NCBI GenBank assembly: GCA_964545855.1
Contig: CAZJHD010000012.1
Coordinates: 43,479 to 107,478 of the forward strand
DNA from: CAZJHD01 sp964545855
GTDB lineage: Bacteria; Planctomycetota; UBA1135; JACQFD01
Direction: 5' to 3'
Length of the DNA: 64,000 nucleotides
This document shows, one piece after another, positions 26,592 through 34,552 of the stretch. Each line of letters opens with the position of its first letter. The stretch's first letter is position 1. Both the position numbers and the translations under genes were made by a program. The notes beneath the pieces are model-generated. The model saw only the letters and a list, made by a program, of their open reading frames with translations, was not told the origin of the DNA and did no database searches.

Positions 26592-26753
26592 GAGTCGTGG
26601 AGCATCGATCGCGACCGGTGGGCTGCACGGACTCTCGCGCGGGCCGTGCGAGCCGTCTCGCGAATACCACCGCTCGCGCCCGGACGTCCGATCGCACGGG
26701 TCCGGCGGGCACGGACCCCGAGCCGGCCGCGGAGCGATAGCCGGAGCTTCGAC

Positions 26754-27839
26754 TTGGAAACGTTCCTCCCCGATCTGGTCTCCTCCGTGGGCAGCTGGCT
26801 CTCCGGCGAGGGCCCCGCCTCCGACGTGGTCGTGTCGACGCGCGTGCGCCTCGCGCGCAACGTCCTCGGATTCCCTTTCGCGGCGAAGATGACGGAGGAG
26901 CGGGGCGGCGAGCTCGTCGACGTCCTGCGTTCCAAGCTCGAGGCAACGACGCCGACGAGCGGCATGCGCTTCATTCCTCTTCGCAAGTCGACCGAGGTGT
27001 GTCGCGACGCGCTGCTGGAGCGGTTCCTCATCTCTCGGGAGCTCGCGGCGAGCCGCGGAGACCGGGGCGTCGCCTTCGGCGACGGCGAGTCCGTGAGCGT
27101 CATGATCAACGAGGAGGACCACCTCAGGCTCCAGTCGCTCCGCGCCGGCTTCGACCTGGAGCAGGCCTTCGAGCGGATGTTGCTGGTCGACCGAGCACTC
27201 GAGACGGTTCTCGAGTACGCCTTCTCGGCACGCTGGGGCTACCTGACCTCCTGTCCCACGAATCTCGGGACCGGCCTGCGTGTGAGCGTGATGCTCCATC
27301 TCCCGGGGCTCGCCATGGTGAGCCGCGAGCTGAAGAAGGTGTTCAATGCGGCGAGCCGCCTGAACCTCGCGATCCGCGGGCTGCATGGAGAGGGCTCGCA
27401 GGCGACGGGAGCGTTCTTCCAGATCAGCAACCAGGTCACGCTCGGCAGGACCGAGCGGGAGCTCGTCGACGATCTCCGCGGAGCGGTCCCCAACATCGTC
27501 GAGTTCGAGCGCAGGGTCCGCCGAACTCTCTTCGAGGCGAAGGGCAAGGAGCTGCGCGAGCGCGTCGAGGAGGCCGCGACGCAGCTCCAGTCGGGTCGCG
27601 CCATCGCGCTCGACGTCGCCGTGTCGGGGCTGTCGACCCTCCTCCTGGCGGCTTCCCTGAACGGGAGTGCCGTCGTGCTCCCGGAACGGCTGCCCTCGCG
27701 CGCGGAGCTCCTGCGAACGCTCGTCCTCGTGCATCCGGGGCACCTGCAAGCGAGGGCGAAGCGGAGGCTCCCGTCGGCGGAGGTCGACAAGGAACGCGGC
27801 TCCTATCTGAAGAGCGTTCTCGGGGAGGACTCCCGATGA
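26754..27839 (+). CDS. mcsB: Protein arginine kinase McsB
   Basis: This 361-residue phosphagen-kinase-fold enzyme phosphorylates arginine side chains of proteins; in Firmicutes it marks proteins for ClpCP. 'SDVVVSTRVRLARNV' (about 23-37) is the nucleotide-binding region and 'SCPTNLGTGLRVSV' the catalytic-loop motif typical of McsB. Start TTG at 26754 was chosen because it gives the family N-terminus and a length matching B. subtilis McsB (about 363); the frame stays open upstream. Neither McsA, CtsR nor ClpC is adjacent, so its partner is unknown. The stop overlaps the moaA start as ATGA, giving tight coupling to molybdopterin synthesis. Confidence 0.87.
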   Translation: METFLPDLVSSVGSWLSGEGPASDVVVSTRVRLARNVLGFPFAAKMTEERGGELVDVLRSKLEATTPTSGMRFIPLRKSTEVCRDALLERFLISRELAASRGDRGVAFGDGESVSVMINEEDHLRLQSLRAGFDLEQAFERMLLVDRALETVLEYAFSARWGYLTSCPTNLGTGLRVSVMLHLPGLAMVSRELKKVFNAASRLNLAIRGLHGEGSQATGAFFQISNQVTLGRTERELVDDLRGAVPNIVEFERRVRRTLFEAKGKELRERVEEAATQLQSGRAIALDVAVSGLSTLLLAASLNGSAVVLPERLPSRAELLRTLVLVHPGHLQARAKRRLPSAEVDKERGSYLKSVLGEDSR

Positions 27840-28798
27840 AGGACCGATTCGGGAGGGAGTTCACCTACCTGCGGCTCTCGGTGACCGATCGCTGCAACCT
27901 GCTCTGCCTCTACTGCAGATCGGCCGAGATCTCGCGTCCCGAGCATCTGACCGTCACGGAAATCCTGCGCATCGTCCGAGTCGCCGCGGGGCTCGGGGTC
28001 CGCAAGGTCCGGCTGACGGGCGGCGAGCCGACGCTCCGGAGCGACATCGTCGAGATCACGCGCGCCGCGGCGCGGACACCGGGGATCCGCGAGGTCGTGA
28101 TGACCTCGAATGGCCTGAAGCTCGGCCGACTCGCGGTTCCGCTGCGCGAAGCAGGCCTGCAACGCGTGAACGTGTCGTGCGACTCGCTCGACGCCGAGCG
28201 CTTCCGGGCCATGACGCGCGGAGGCGAGCTCGCGAAGGTGCTCGAGGGCGTCGAGGCCAGCCTCGCCGCGGGGCTCACGGTGAAGATCAACTGCGTCGTC
28301 ATGGGCGGGATGAACGACGCCGAGGCGATTCCCTTCGTCGCCTTCGCCGTGGAGAGAGGCATCGACGTCCGGTTCATCGAATACATGCCGACGGGCTCGG
28401 GCGAGGGAGAAGGCATGTTCGGTGCCGTCGAGACCGTCCCGAGCGCGGAGCTGCGCGCGGCCGTCGAGACGCGCTTCGCGCTGGAGCCGGAGGCCGCATC
28501 GTCGACGGCCGGTCCCGCCGACACGTTCCGCGTGGCCGGCACGTCGACGCGCGTCGGCTTCATCTCGGCGATGTCGAACCCCTTCTGCGAGAGCTGCAAT
28601 CGGCTCCGCATCACGCCCGAGGGCAAGATCCGGTCGTGCCTGCTCACGGGCGGCGACGTCGATCTCGTGGCGGCGATCCGCGCCGGCGCCGACGACGAGC
28701 GGCTGGCGGCGCTCTTCCGCGAGGCCCTCGAGGTGAAGCCCGCCGTCTACGAGCTCCACCGCCACGGCGCGGTCGAGATGCGCGCGATCGGCGGCTGA
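27836..28798 (+). CDS. moaA: GTP 3',8-cyclase MoaA (molybdenum cofactor synthesis)
   Basis: This 320-residue radical-SAM enzyme converts GTP to 3',8-cyclo-GTP, the first step of molybdopterin synthesis, with MoaC. The AdoMet cluster motif is 'CNLLCLYC' (C20, C24, C27; CxxxCxxC), and the second cluster uses 'FCESC' and a later Cys (C251, C254, C268). The C-terminal GG needed for activity is present. It supplies cofactor for enzymes such as the molybdenum hydroxylase at 47-51 kb. It overlaps mcsB by four bases. No moaC, moeA or mobA is in the window. Confidence 0.93.
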   Translation: MKDRFGREFTYLRLSVTDRCNLLCLYCRSAEISRPEHLTVTEILRIVRVAAGLGVRKVRLTGGEPTLRSDIVEITRAAARTPGIREVVMTSNGLKLGRLAVPLREAGLQRVNVSCDSLDAERFRAMTRGGELAKVLEGVEASLAAGLTVKINCVVMGGMNDAEAIPFVAFAVERGIDVRFIEYMPTGSGEGEGMFGAVETVPSAELRAAVETRFALEPEAASSTAGPADTFRVAGTSTRVGFISAMSNPFCESCNRLRITPEGKIRSCLLTGGDVDLVAAIRAGADDERLAALFREALEVKPAVYELHRHGAVEMRAIGG

Positions 28799-28892
28799 TG
28801 CTCAGGAGGCCGCGGCACGCGGTCGCTCGTTCGATCCAAGATCGGCGGTCCGAGATGGGCAGTCCGAGCGGGGCGGTCCAAGACCGGCACAC

Positions 28893-29300
28893 TCAGCGGA
28901 GCCGCGTGTCCTTCCGCAGCTCCGTCACGAGGTCGGCGAGCGGCCGCTCGTCGGGATCGCACGTCCGCAAGTAGTCCCAGGGGAGGATCGACTGGTGTCC
29001 GTCCTTCCAGGCGACACCGAGGGCGTAGTGACCGATGTGCTGGAGGGCCGCGACCTGCCGCTCCGGCCCGTCGGGATCGTCGGCCGCCGTGCCGGATTCG
29101 ACGCGCTGGAGGACCGTGCCGCGGCAATGGGCGCAGGCGCAGATCGCGCGGAGGTATCCCCAGGGGTATCGGCCCGTGCGGCCGTCGGCCCAGGCGACCT
29201 CGAGCGCGAAGCGTCCGGTGCGCGCGGGGTCTTCCGCGGCGCGGCGTGCGGAGAGGGCGGTCGAGCGATCGGTCACGGGGCGCACGAGTCTAGCTGCCAC
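28893..29300 (-). CDS. DUF971 domain protein
   Basis: This 135-residue protein is a single DUF971 domain, the fold of the N-terminal part of gamma-butyrobetaine hydroxylase. 'LEVAWADGRTGRYPWGYLR' opens it, 'CACAHCRG' gives candidate metal-binding Cys/His, and 'ALGVAWKDGHQSILPWDYLR' repeats the pattern. Some family members are linked to iron-sulfur or molybdenum enzyme assembly, but the function here is unknown. The start is GTG at 29300. It follows the HAD-like gene on the minus strand with a gap of 49 bases. Confidence 0.75.
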   Translation of the reverse strand: MAARLVRPVTDRSTALSARRAAEDPARTGRFALEVAWADGRTGRYPWGYLRAICACAHCRGTVLQRVESGTAADDPDGPERQVAALQHIGHYALGVAWKDGHQSILPWDYLRTCDPDERPLADLVTELRKDTRLR

Positions 29301-29349
29301 GGGCAGTGAGACTCGGCGAGCGGCCGCGCGCCTCGCGAGCGCCGCGGGG

Positions 29350-29910
29350 TCAGCGCGTGAGCGCGCCGTGCAGGCGCTCGAGGAAGCGCACGGCCGAGCC
29401 GAGGTCGTCGGCGACGAGGTCCGGCGTCACGTCGTAGCGTCTCTCGTTCCGCTCGGAGCGGACGAGCGCGGTCCGCGCGCCGCCCCGGGATCCGGAGAGC
29501 ATCGCCTCGGCGCGATCGGAGATGACCCAGGAGGAGTCGAGGCGCACGTCGAACTCGAGGCGCGCGGCCTTGAGGGCGCCGACGTTGGGCAGGCGGAAGA
29601 CCGAATCCTTCTTCCGTTCTCCGACTCCCTGGATCGCGTAGGCGCAGGTGTAGTCGGCGGTCGTGCGGATGCCGGCGCGCGTGAGCGCCTCGTCGATCTG
29701 CGCGCAGGCGCGGGCGTACCGGCGCTCCGACACGCGCCCGAGGGCGACGGCGTCCTCGTTGCCGATCCAGACGAGCTTCCAGTGCTGCGCGTCCATCTGG
29801 CAGAGCCCGCGCAGGTTGGCGGTGTGGACCGAGACGGTCGCACGGTCGCCGTCTCCGGACTCGACGAGGAGGAGGGAGGGACGATCGACGAAGAGTGCGC
29901 TCTGGGACAC
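29350..29910 (-). CDS. HAD-superfamily (GmhB/HisB-like) protein with altered active site
   Basis: This 186-residue protein has the length and order of a HAD phosphatase of the D,D-heptose bisphosphatase type, with 'GALKAARLEFDVRLDSSWVIS' (the motif IV region) and 'GGARTALVRS'. Motif I, normally DxDGT, reads 'FVDRPSLLLV', so the second catalytic Asp and the DGT are lost, and the motif III lysine region is 'GERKKDS'. Phosphatase activity is therefore unlikely or altered; binding of a sugar phosphate or a scaffold role is possible. Start GTG 29910 was chosen because GGAGG lies about 8 bases upstream; an in-frame GTG at 29934 has no such site. Confidence 0.6.
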   Translation of the reverse strand: MSQSALFVDRPSLLLVESGDGDRATVSVHTANLRGLCQMDAQHWKLVWIGNEDAVALGRVSERRYARACAQIDEALTRAGIRTTADYTCAYAIQGVGERKKDSVFRLPNVGALKAARLEFDVRLDSSWVISDRAEAMLSGSRGGARTALVRSERNERRYDVTPDLVADDLGSAVRFLERLHGALTR

Positions 29911-29988
29911 GGGACGACCTCCGATGCCGCGCACGGGACGCGCGGCGAAGCCGTCGCTTCATCGAGACGAATTCGCGATTCCTTGAGA

Positions 29989-30026
29989 CGAAAATCGCGC
30001 GTGCCGGCGCCTCGTGGCCGGCACGC
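29989..30026 (-). terminator. Terminator of the STAS-PilZ gene
   Basis: GCGTGCCGG and CCGGCACGC (29999-30007 and 30018-30026) form a perfect 9-bp stem. On the minus strand it is followed by GCGATTTTCG, a short T run, about 22 bases after the stop of the STAS-PilZ gene. Confidence 0.6.
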
Positions 30027-30048
30027 GCGGCGGTGGATCCGCGGTCGG

Positions 30049-30804
30049 CTATCCCTGTGTCGCCTGGCGCAGCTCGTTCTTCAGGAAGCGCATGTCCTGG
30101 ACGAAGCGCGACAAGGCCTGGCGGTCGGGGTCGGACACCTGCTTGAAGCGCGTCCGGACACGGATGCCGATGCCAGCCTTCGGCATCTCGGCGGTCTGGA
30201 CCGAGCCCACGAGCTCGAAGTAGTCCTTCTTCGCGAGCGGGATCTGGAACTTGAGACGCAGATCGGTTCCCGGCTCCAGGAGCTTCTTGATGTCGTCGTT
30301 GGAGAGGCCGCTCTTGGCGCCGTTCCAATCGAACTGGAGCCCGTCCTCCTCGATGTGCCGGATGCGTCCGATCTCGGAGGTGCGCGGGGCGAACTTCTTC
30401 TTGTTCTCGTCGAGGTAGCTGAAGAGCACCGTAGCGGCGTCTTGCACCGACACATCGGCGCGCGTCGAGTCGACGAGGTCGTAGAGGGCCTCGGCGTCGT
30501 CCTCGAAGATCTTGATGATGCTGCTGAGTCCCACCTTGTCGAAGAGGTCGCGGCAGAAAGCCGAGGGCTGGGAGACCACCAGATCGCCGCCGTGCTGGCG
30601 GAGCTTCTTCTGCGACTTCACGAGCGCGCCCAGCGCGGTCGAGTTGATGAAACGCAGGAAGCGGAGATTCAACACGACCTTGGGCTTCCCCGCGGCGGCG
30701 AGAGAGTCGACCTTCTCGCTGAATCCGGAGACGTAGGGCGTGTCGAACTCGCCCTTCAGGGCGAGGATCGCGTGGTCGGCTGCGACGGTTTCCTCGATGC
30801 GCAA
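30049..30804 (-). CDS. STAS-PilZ two-domain protein
   Basis: This 251-residue protein has an N-terminal STAS domain (about 1-100) of the anti-sigma-antagonist type and a C-terminal PilZ-like domain (about 135-245, 'RIRHIEEDGLQFDW' and 'GIGIRVRTRFKQV'). In anti-anti-sigma factors the phospho-Ser lies in D-S-[ST]; here the loop is 'FINSTALGALV' with Asn for Asp and Ser at S55. The PilZ part may sense a cyclic dinucleotide, although the usual RxxxR motif is not obvious. Start TTG 30804 has GGAGG about 6 bases upstream. It is divergent from the RsbU-like phosphatase, its probable partner. Confidence 0.7.
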   Translation of the reverse strand: MRIEETVAADHAILALKGEFDTPYVSGFSEKVDSLAAAGKPKVVLNLRFLRFINSTALGALVKSQKKLRQHGGDLVVSQPSAFCRDLFDKVGLSSIIKIFEDDAEALYDLVDSTRADVSVQDAATVLFSYLDENKKKFAPRTSEIGRIRHIEEDGLQFDWNGAKSGLSNDDIKKLLEPGTDLRLKFQIPLAKKDYFELVGSVQTAEMPKAGIGIRVRTRFKQVSDPDRQALSRFVQDMRFLKNELRQATQG

Positions 30805-30942
30805 GGGTCCCTCCGGACGGGATCCGCGATGGGGGAGAGTTTGGGGTGGGCTGCGGCGAGTCCGCCCAGGATGCGACCGCTGCGAGAGCGCCGCAAGACG
30901 CTTCCCCGCGGCCCGTCTCGGAGCGAGACTCTGGGACAAGCC

Positions 30943-32319
30943 GTGAAGAACTTCCTCGGATTCGGGCGGAGCTCGCGCCCGGACGACGACCCCCCTCGGG
31001 GCGACCCGAAGGCCGCGGCGGCGCGCGATCCGGGATCGGAGGACTCCTTCCTCACCGGCGACGAGCGCGTCGACGCGACCAATCTCGATCTCCTGCTCCG
31101 CACGATCGCGGAGGTCAACTCGACGATCGACATCGACCGGCTCCTCGTGTCGATCGTCGACAAGGCGATCGCCGTGACGCGCGGCGAGCGGGGATTCCTC
31201 CTCCTCCGCGAGGGCTCGGGAGCTACCGAGCCGGGCATTCGCGTGGCGCGCGACGCGCGCGGATCGGATCTGCCTCGGGACACGCGCTTCTCGAAGTCGG
31301 TCGCGACGCAAGTGGTGTCGACGCGCGCTCCCGTGCGGTCGATGGTGAACTCCGACGCCGAGGCGCTGGAGCTCGGGCGCAGCGTCTTCGACCTGAAGAT
31401 CCGGGCCGTCATGTGCGTGCCGCTGAAGGTCCGAGACGGCGGCACGCTCGGCGCCGTCTACGTCGACAGCCGCGTGGCGTCGCGCGAGTTCACGAGAGCC
31501 GACCTCGCCTTCTTCGCGGCCTTCGCGGATCAGGCGACGATCGCGCTCGAGAACGCGCGTCTCGTGCGCGATTCGCTGGAGAAGGAGCGGATGGCCCAGG
31601 AGCTGCGGATCGCGAACGAGATCCAGAGGCGCACGCTTCCGTCCAAGGCGCCGAGCGTCTCCGGCTTCGATCTCCATGGCTACTACCAGGCGGCGACCGA
31701 GGGCACGGGAGACTCCTACGATTTCGTCCCCCTGAAGGACGGGCGCTGGGGCGTCGTCGTGGGCGACGTGAGCGGCCACGGAATCGGGCCGGCGCTGGTG
31801 ACGATGAGCTCCCGCGCGCGGCTCCATGCGTATCTCAAGCTCGGCCTCGCGCTCGGCGATGCGGTCACGCGTCTGAACGTCGACATGATGGCCGAGGTCG
31901 AGGACGGGATGTTCCAGACGCTCTTCGTCGGCATCGTCGATCCGAAGACGGGTCAGCTGGCCTTCGTGAACGCCGGCCATCCGCCGCCGCTCCTCCTCCG
32001 GAGCGCGGACGAGAGCTTCGAGCTGCTCGGACGCACGGGCGTCGCGGTGGGATTCGTCGAGGGTGAGACCTACACGCCGCGTGAAGACGTGGAGCTGCGG
32101 CCGGGAGACGTGCTCCTCGCCTATACGGACGGAATCGTCGAGGCGCGGCGTGGCCGCGAGGAGCTGTACGGCGAGACGCGCCTGCGCAACGTGCTCCTCG
32201 CGCACAGGGGCGAGTCGGCGAAGGAGATCCTCCAGGCGGTGGTGGCGTCCGTGAAGGAGTTCGCGGCCGATCGCGTGGAGGACGATCTGACCCTGATCGT
32301 CGTGAAGCGACTGCCGTGA
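30943..32319 (+). CDS. GAF-PP2C (RsbU/SpoIIE-type) serine phosphatase
   Basis: This 458-residue regulator has a GAF sensor domain (about 45-205, 'LLVSIVDKAIAVTRGERGFL' to 'ATIALENARL'), a short helical linker, and a SpoIIE/RsbU phosphatase domain (about 215-455). Metal-binding Asp motifs are 'GDSYDFVPL', 'GVVVGDVSGHGIGPAL' and 'DVLLAYTDGIVEAR'. These proteins dephosphorylate STAS anti-sigma antagonists; the STAS-PilZ protein encoded divergently is the obvious candidate. Start GTG 30943 is the likeliest. Its stop overlaps a GTG in the next frame, and dihydroorotase follows without a real gap. Confidence 0.82.
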   Translation: MKNFLGFGRSSRPDDDPPRGDPKAAAARDPGSEDSFLTGDERVDATNLDLLLRTIAEVNSTIDIDRLLVSIVDKAIAVTRGERGFLLLREGSGATEPGIRVARDARGSDLPRDTRFSKSVATQVVSTRAPVRSMVNSDAEALELGRSVFDLKIRAVMCVPLKVRDGGTLGAVYVDSRVASREFTRADLAFFAAFADQATIALENARLVRDSLEKERMAQELRIANEIQRRTLPSKAPSVSGFDLHGYYQAATEGTGDSYDFVPLKDGRWGVVVGDVSGHGIGPALVTMSSRARLHAYLKLGLALGDAVTRLNVDMMAEVEDGMFQTLFVGIVDPKTGQLAFVNAGHPPPLLLRSADESFELLGRTGVAVGFVEGETYTPREDVELRPGDVLLAYTDGIVEARRGREELYGETRLRNVLLAHRGESAKEILQAVVASVKEFAADRVEDDLTLIVVKRLP

Positions 32320-32375
32320 GCCCGCCCGGGACCATCGGCGCGCGGTCGGCGGACGGGGGTGGATCGGGAGAGACG

Positions 32376-33704
32376 ATGCGTCTCGCGGTCGTGGGCGGCC
32401 GGCTCTTCCGCGCCGGACGCTTCGAGGAGGGCGATCTCCTGATCGAAGGGGAACGCATCGCGGCCGTCGGTCGGCGCGGCGAGTTCGCGGGCGCGCGGAC
32501 GATCGACGCGAAGGGCTGCGCCGTCCTTCCGGGTCTGCTCGACGTCCACGTCCACTTCCGCGAGCCCGGTCTCGAGCGCAAGGAGGGCTGGGCGCACGGG
32601 AGCCGCGGCGCGCTGCACGGAGGTGCTACGGCCGTTCTCGAGATCCAGAACAACCCGCCCCTCACGACGAGCCTGGACCTCTTGCTCGAGCGCGAGCGCG
32701 TCGTGGAGGCATCGTCCCGTGTCGACTTCGGTCTCTTCCCGAATCTCATGGAGACGAGCGTCGACGCGCTGCGCGCAATGGGACCGCGCGTGCCCGGATT
32801 CAAGCTGTTCATGGGAGGTTCGACGGGAGTCGGTGGAGTCACCGACTACGGCCTCATGCGAGACCTCTTTCGCGGCGCGCGGGACGCCGGACGGCCGGTC
32901 GTCGTGCATGCGGAGGAGGAATCGATCCTCCGCCGGAACGCGTCGCGGATGCCGAAGGCGACGGCGCGGGAGCACCACCTCGTGCGCAGCGAGGAGGCGG
33001 AGACGGTCTCCATCGCGGCGGCGATCGAGCTCGCCGCGGCCACGGGGGCCTCGCTGCACGTGTTCCACGTCTCGACGCGGCGTGGAGCGGAGCTCCTGGC
33101 GCAGGCGCGCGCATCGGGCCTCGACGTGCATGGGAGCACCTGCCCGCACTACCTGCTGCTCACCCACGAGGACTCCGCGTCCCTCGGGAATCTCCTCAAG
33201 GTGAACCCGAGCGTGAAGGAGGCACGCGACCGGGACGGACTCTGCGAGCGGGTCGCCGACGGAACGATCGCGGCCATCGGGACCGATCACGCTCCGCACC
33301 CGATGGAGGAGAAGCAGCTCCCCTATGCGCAGGCTCCTTCGGGGCTGCCCTCCGTCGACCTGCTCCTCCCGCTCCTGCTCGAGATCGCGCGCCGCGGCGT
33401 TCCCCTCGGGCGACTGCTGGACTCGGCGACGCGCGACGCGGCGAGGTGCTTCGCCGTCGAGGGGAAGGGGCAGCTCGAGATCGGATTCGACGCGGACGTC
33501 GTGATCGTCGATCTGGAGGAGGCGCGCGAGGTGCGCGGCGCGGAGCTTCCATCGCGCTCTCGTTGGACGCCCTTCGAAGGTCGCACGCTGCACGGATTCC
33601 CGCGGGTGGTCCTCCGGCGCGGACGCGTCGCGCTCGATCGAGGCGCGGAGGGCGAGCTGCCGCCGGCGCGCCGGCTGCGGTTCGCGCCGCCGTCGGCGCC
33701 TTGA
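32376..33704 (+). CDS. pyrC: Dihydroorotase (amidohydrolase family)
   Basis: This 442-residue zinc amidohydrolase probably closes N-carbamoyl-aspartate to dihydroorotate in pyrimidine synthesis. Zinc ligands are 'DVHVHFREPG' (H58, H60), the carbamylated lysine is in 'GFKLFMGGS' (K143), and 'GTDHAPHP' holds the catalytic Asp. This is the class I (long) type. Start ATG 32376 has GGGAGA upstream; an overlapping GTG at 32316 could add 20 residues. It lies in one coupled run with the phosphatase before and DUF58 after (TTGA overlap), which is an unusual place for pyrC, so a related hydrolase such as allantoinase is possible. Confidence 0.85.
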   Translation: MRLAVVGGRLFRAGRFEEGDLLIEGERIAAVGRRGEFAGARTIDAKGCAVLPGLLDVHVHFREPGLERKEGWAHGSRGALHGGATAVLEIQNNPPLTTSLDLLLERERVVEASSRVDFGLFPNLMETSVDALRAMGPRVPGFKLFMGGSTGVGGVTDYGLMRDLFRGARDAGRPVVVHAEEESILRRNASRMPKATAREHHLVRSEEAETVSIAAAIELAAATGASLHVFHVSTRRGAELLAQARASGLDVHGSTCPHYLLLTHEDSASLGNLLKVNPSVKEARDRDGLCERVADGTIAAIGTDHAPHPMEEKQLPYAQAPSGLPSVDLLLPLLLEIARRGVPLGRLLDSATRDAARCFAVEGKGQLEIGFDADVVIVDLEEAREVRGAELPSRSRWTPFEGRTLHGFPRVVLRRGRVALDRGAEGELPPARRLRFAPPSAP

Positions 33705-34552
33705 CGCGCGAGGCCCTCTTCCCGACCGACTTCCTGGCGCGGCTCGCCGCGCTCCGCTGGGATAGCCGAAGGGCGGGGGAACGGGCCGGGGGGAGCGTGC
33801 TGGGATCGCGCCCCGCGGCGAGCGGCTTCGAGATCCGGGGTTTCCGGCCCTATGCGCCGGGAGACGATCCCCGTGGGATCGACTGGGCAGCTCTCGCCCG
33901 ATGGGACGAGGCCGTCGTGCGCCAGTTCGGGGACGCGGCGTCGCGTGAGCTCGTGGTCCTGCTGGATCGGTCTCCTTCGATGCGCTTCGGAACGCCGAGC
34001 AAGGAGGTTCTGGCGCGGCGGCTCGCGGGCGCCTTCGGCGCCATGGCGATCTCGGCCGGACGGCGCGCGCGCCTCGCGGGCGAAGGCGCGGCCGCGGCCG
34101 ATGCGCGCGGGTGGCTCGCGATCGTGGCCGGTGCGCGGGCGACCGAGTCTCTCCTCCCGCGCGAGGCCGCCGACGAGCTCGCCCAGGGAGGCCGACGCGA
34201 GTGGATCCTCCTGACGGACCGGTACGACGTGGAGGCGCTCTCCGCCGCCATGGACCGCGCGCGGCGACGAGGCGATCCGATGACGCTCGTCGCGACGCTC
34301 TCCCGTGGCGACGTCGAGCCGCCCGCATCGAGCACGGACGTGGTCGATGCGGAGACGGGAGAGGCTCGGTGGTACACGACGGCCGACGCAGCCGAGTTTC
34401 GGCGGCGGCGCGACGCGTTCGAGGAGGCCTGGGAGGCTCGCTGCCAGCGGCTCTCCGTGCCGATGGCGCGGGTGTTCGCCGAGCGGCCCTGGGAGGAAGG
34501 AGTCGGGGCGGTGCTCGAGGCACGGGCGCGCGCCGAGGGAAGGCTCCGCTGA
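33701..34552 (+). CDS. DUF58 domain protein
   Basis: This 283-residue protein has the DUF58 signature 'GFEIRGFRPYAPGDDPRGID' (about 45-64) and 'VVRQFGDAASRELVVLLDRS', followed by a von Willebrand A-like fold with Asp and Ser of a MIDAS-like site ('LDRSPSM'). DUF58 proteins usually neighbour a MoxR ATPase and BatA/BatB. The BatA-like gene follows, but no MoxR gene is in the window. Start TTG 33701 overlaps the pyrC stop (TTGA); its own stop overlaps the next ATG by one base. Confidence 0.82.
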   Translation: MTREALFPTDFLARLAALRWDSRRAGERAGGSVLGSRPAASGFEIRGFRPYAPGDDPRGIDWAALARWDEAVVRQFGDAASRELVVLLDRSPSMRFGTPSKEVLARRLAGAFGAMAISAGRRARLAGEGAAAADARGWLAIVAGARATESLLPREAADELAQGGRREWILLTDRYDVEALSAAMDRARRRGDPMTLVATLSRGDVEPPASSTDVVDAETGEARWYTTADAAEFRRRRDAFEEAWEARCQRLSVPMARVFAERPWEEGVGAVLEARARAEGRLR

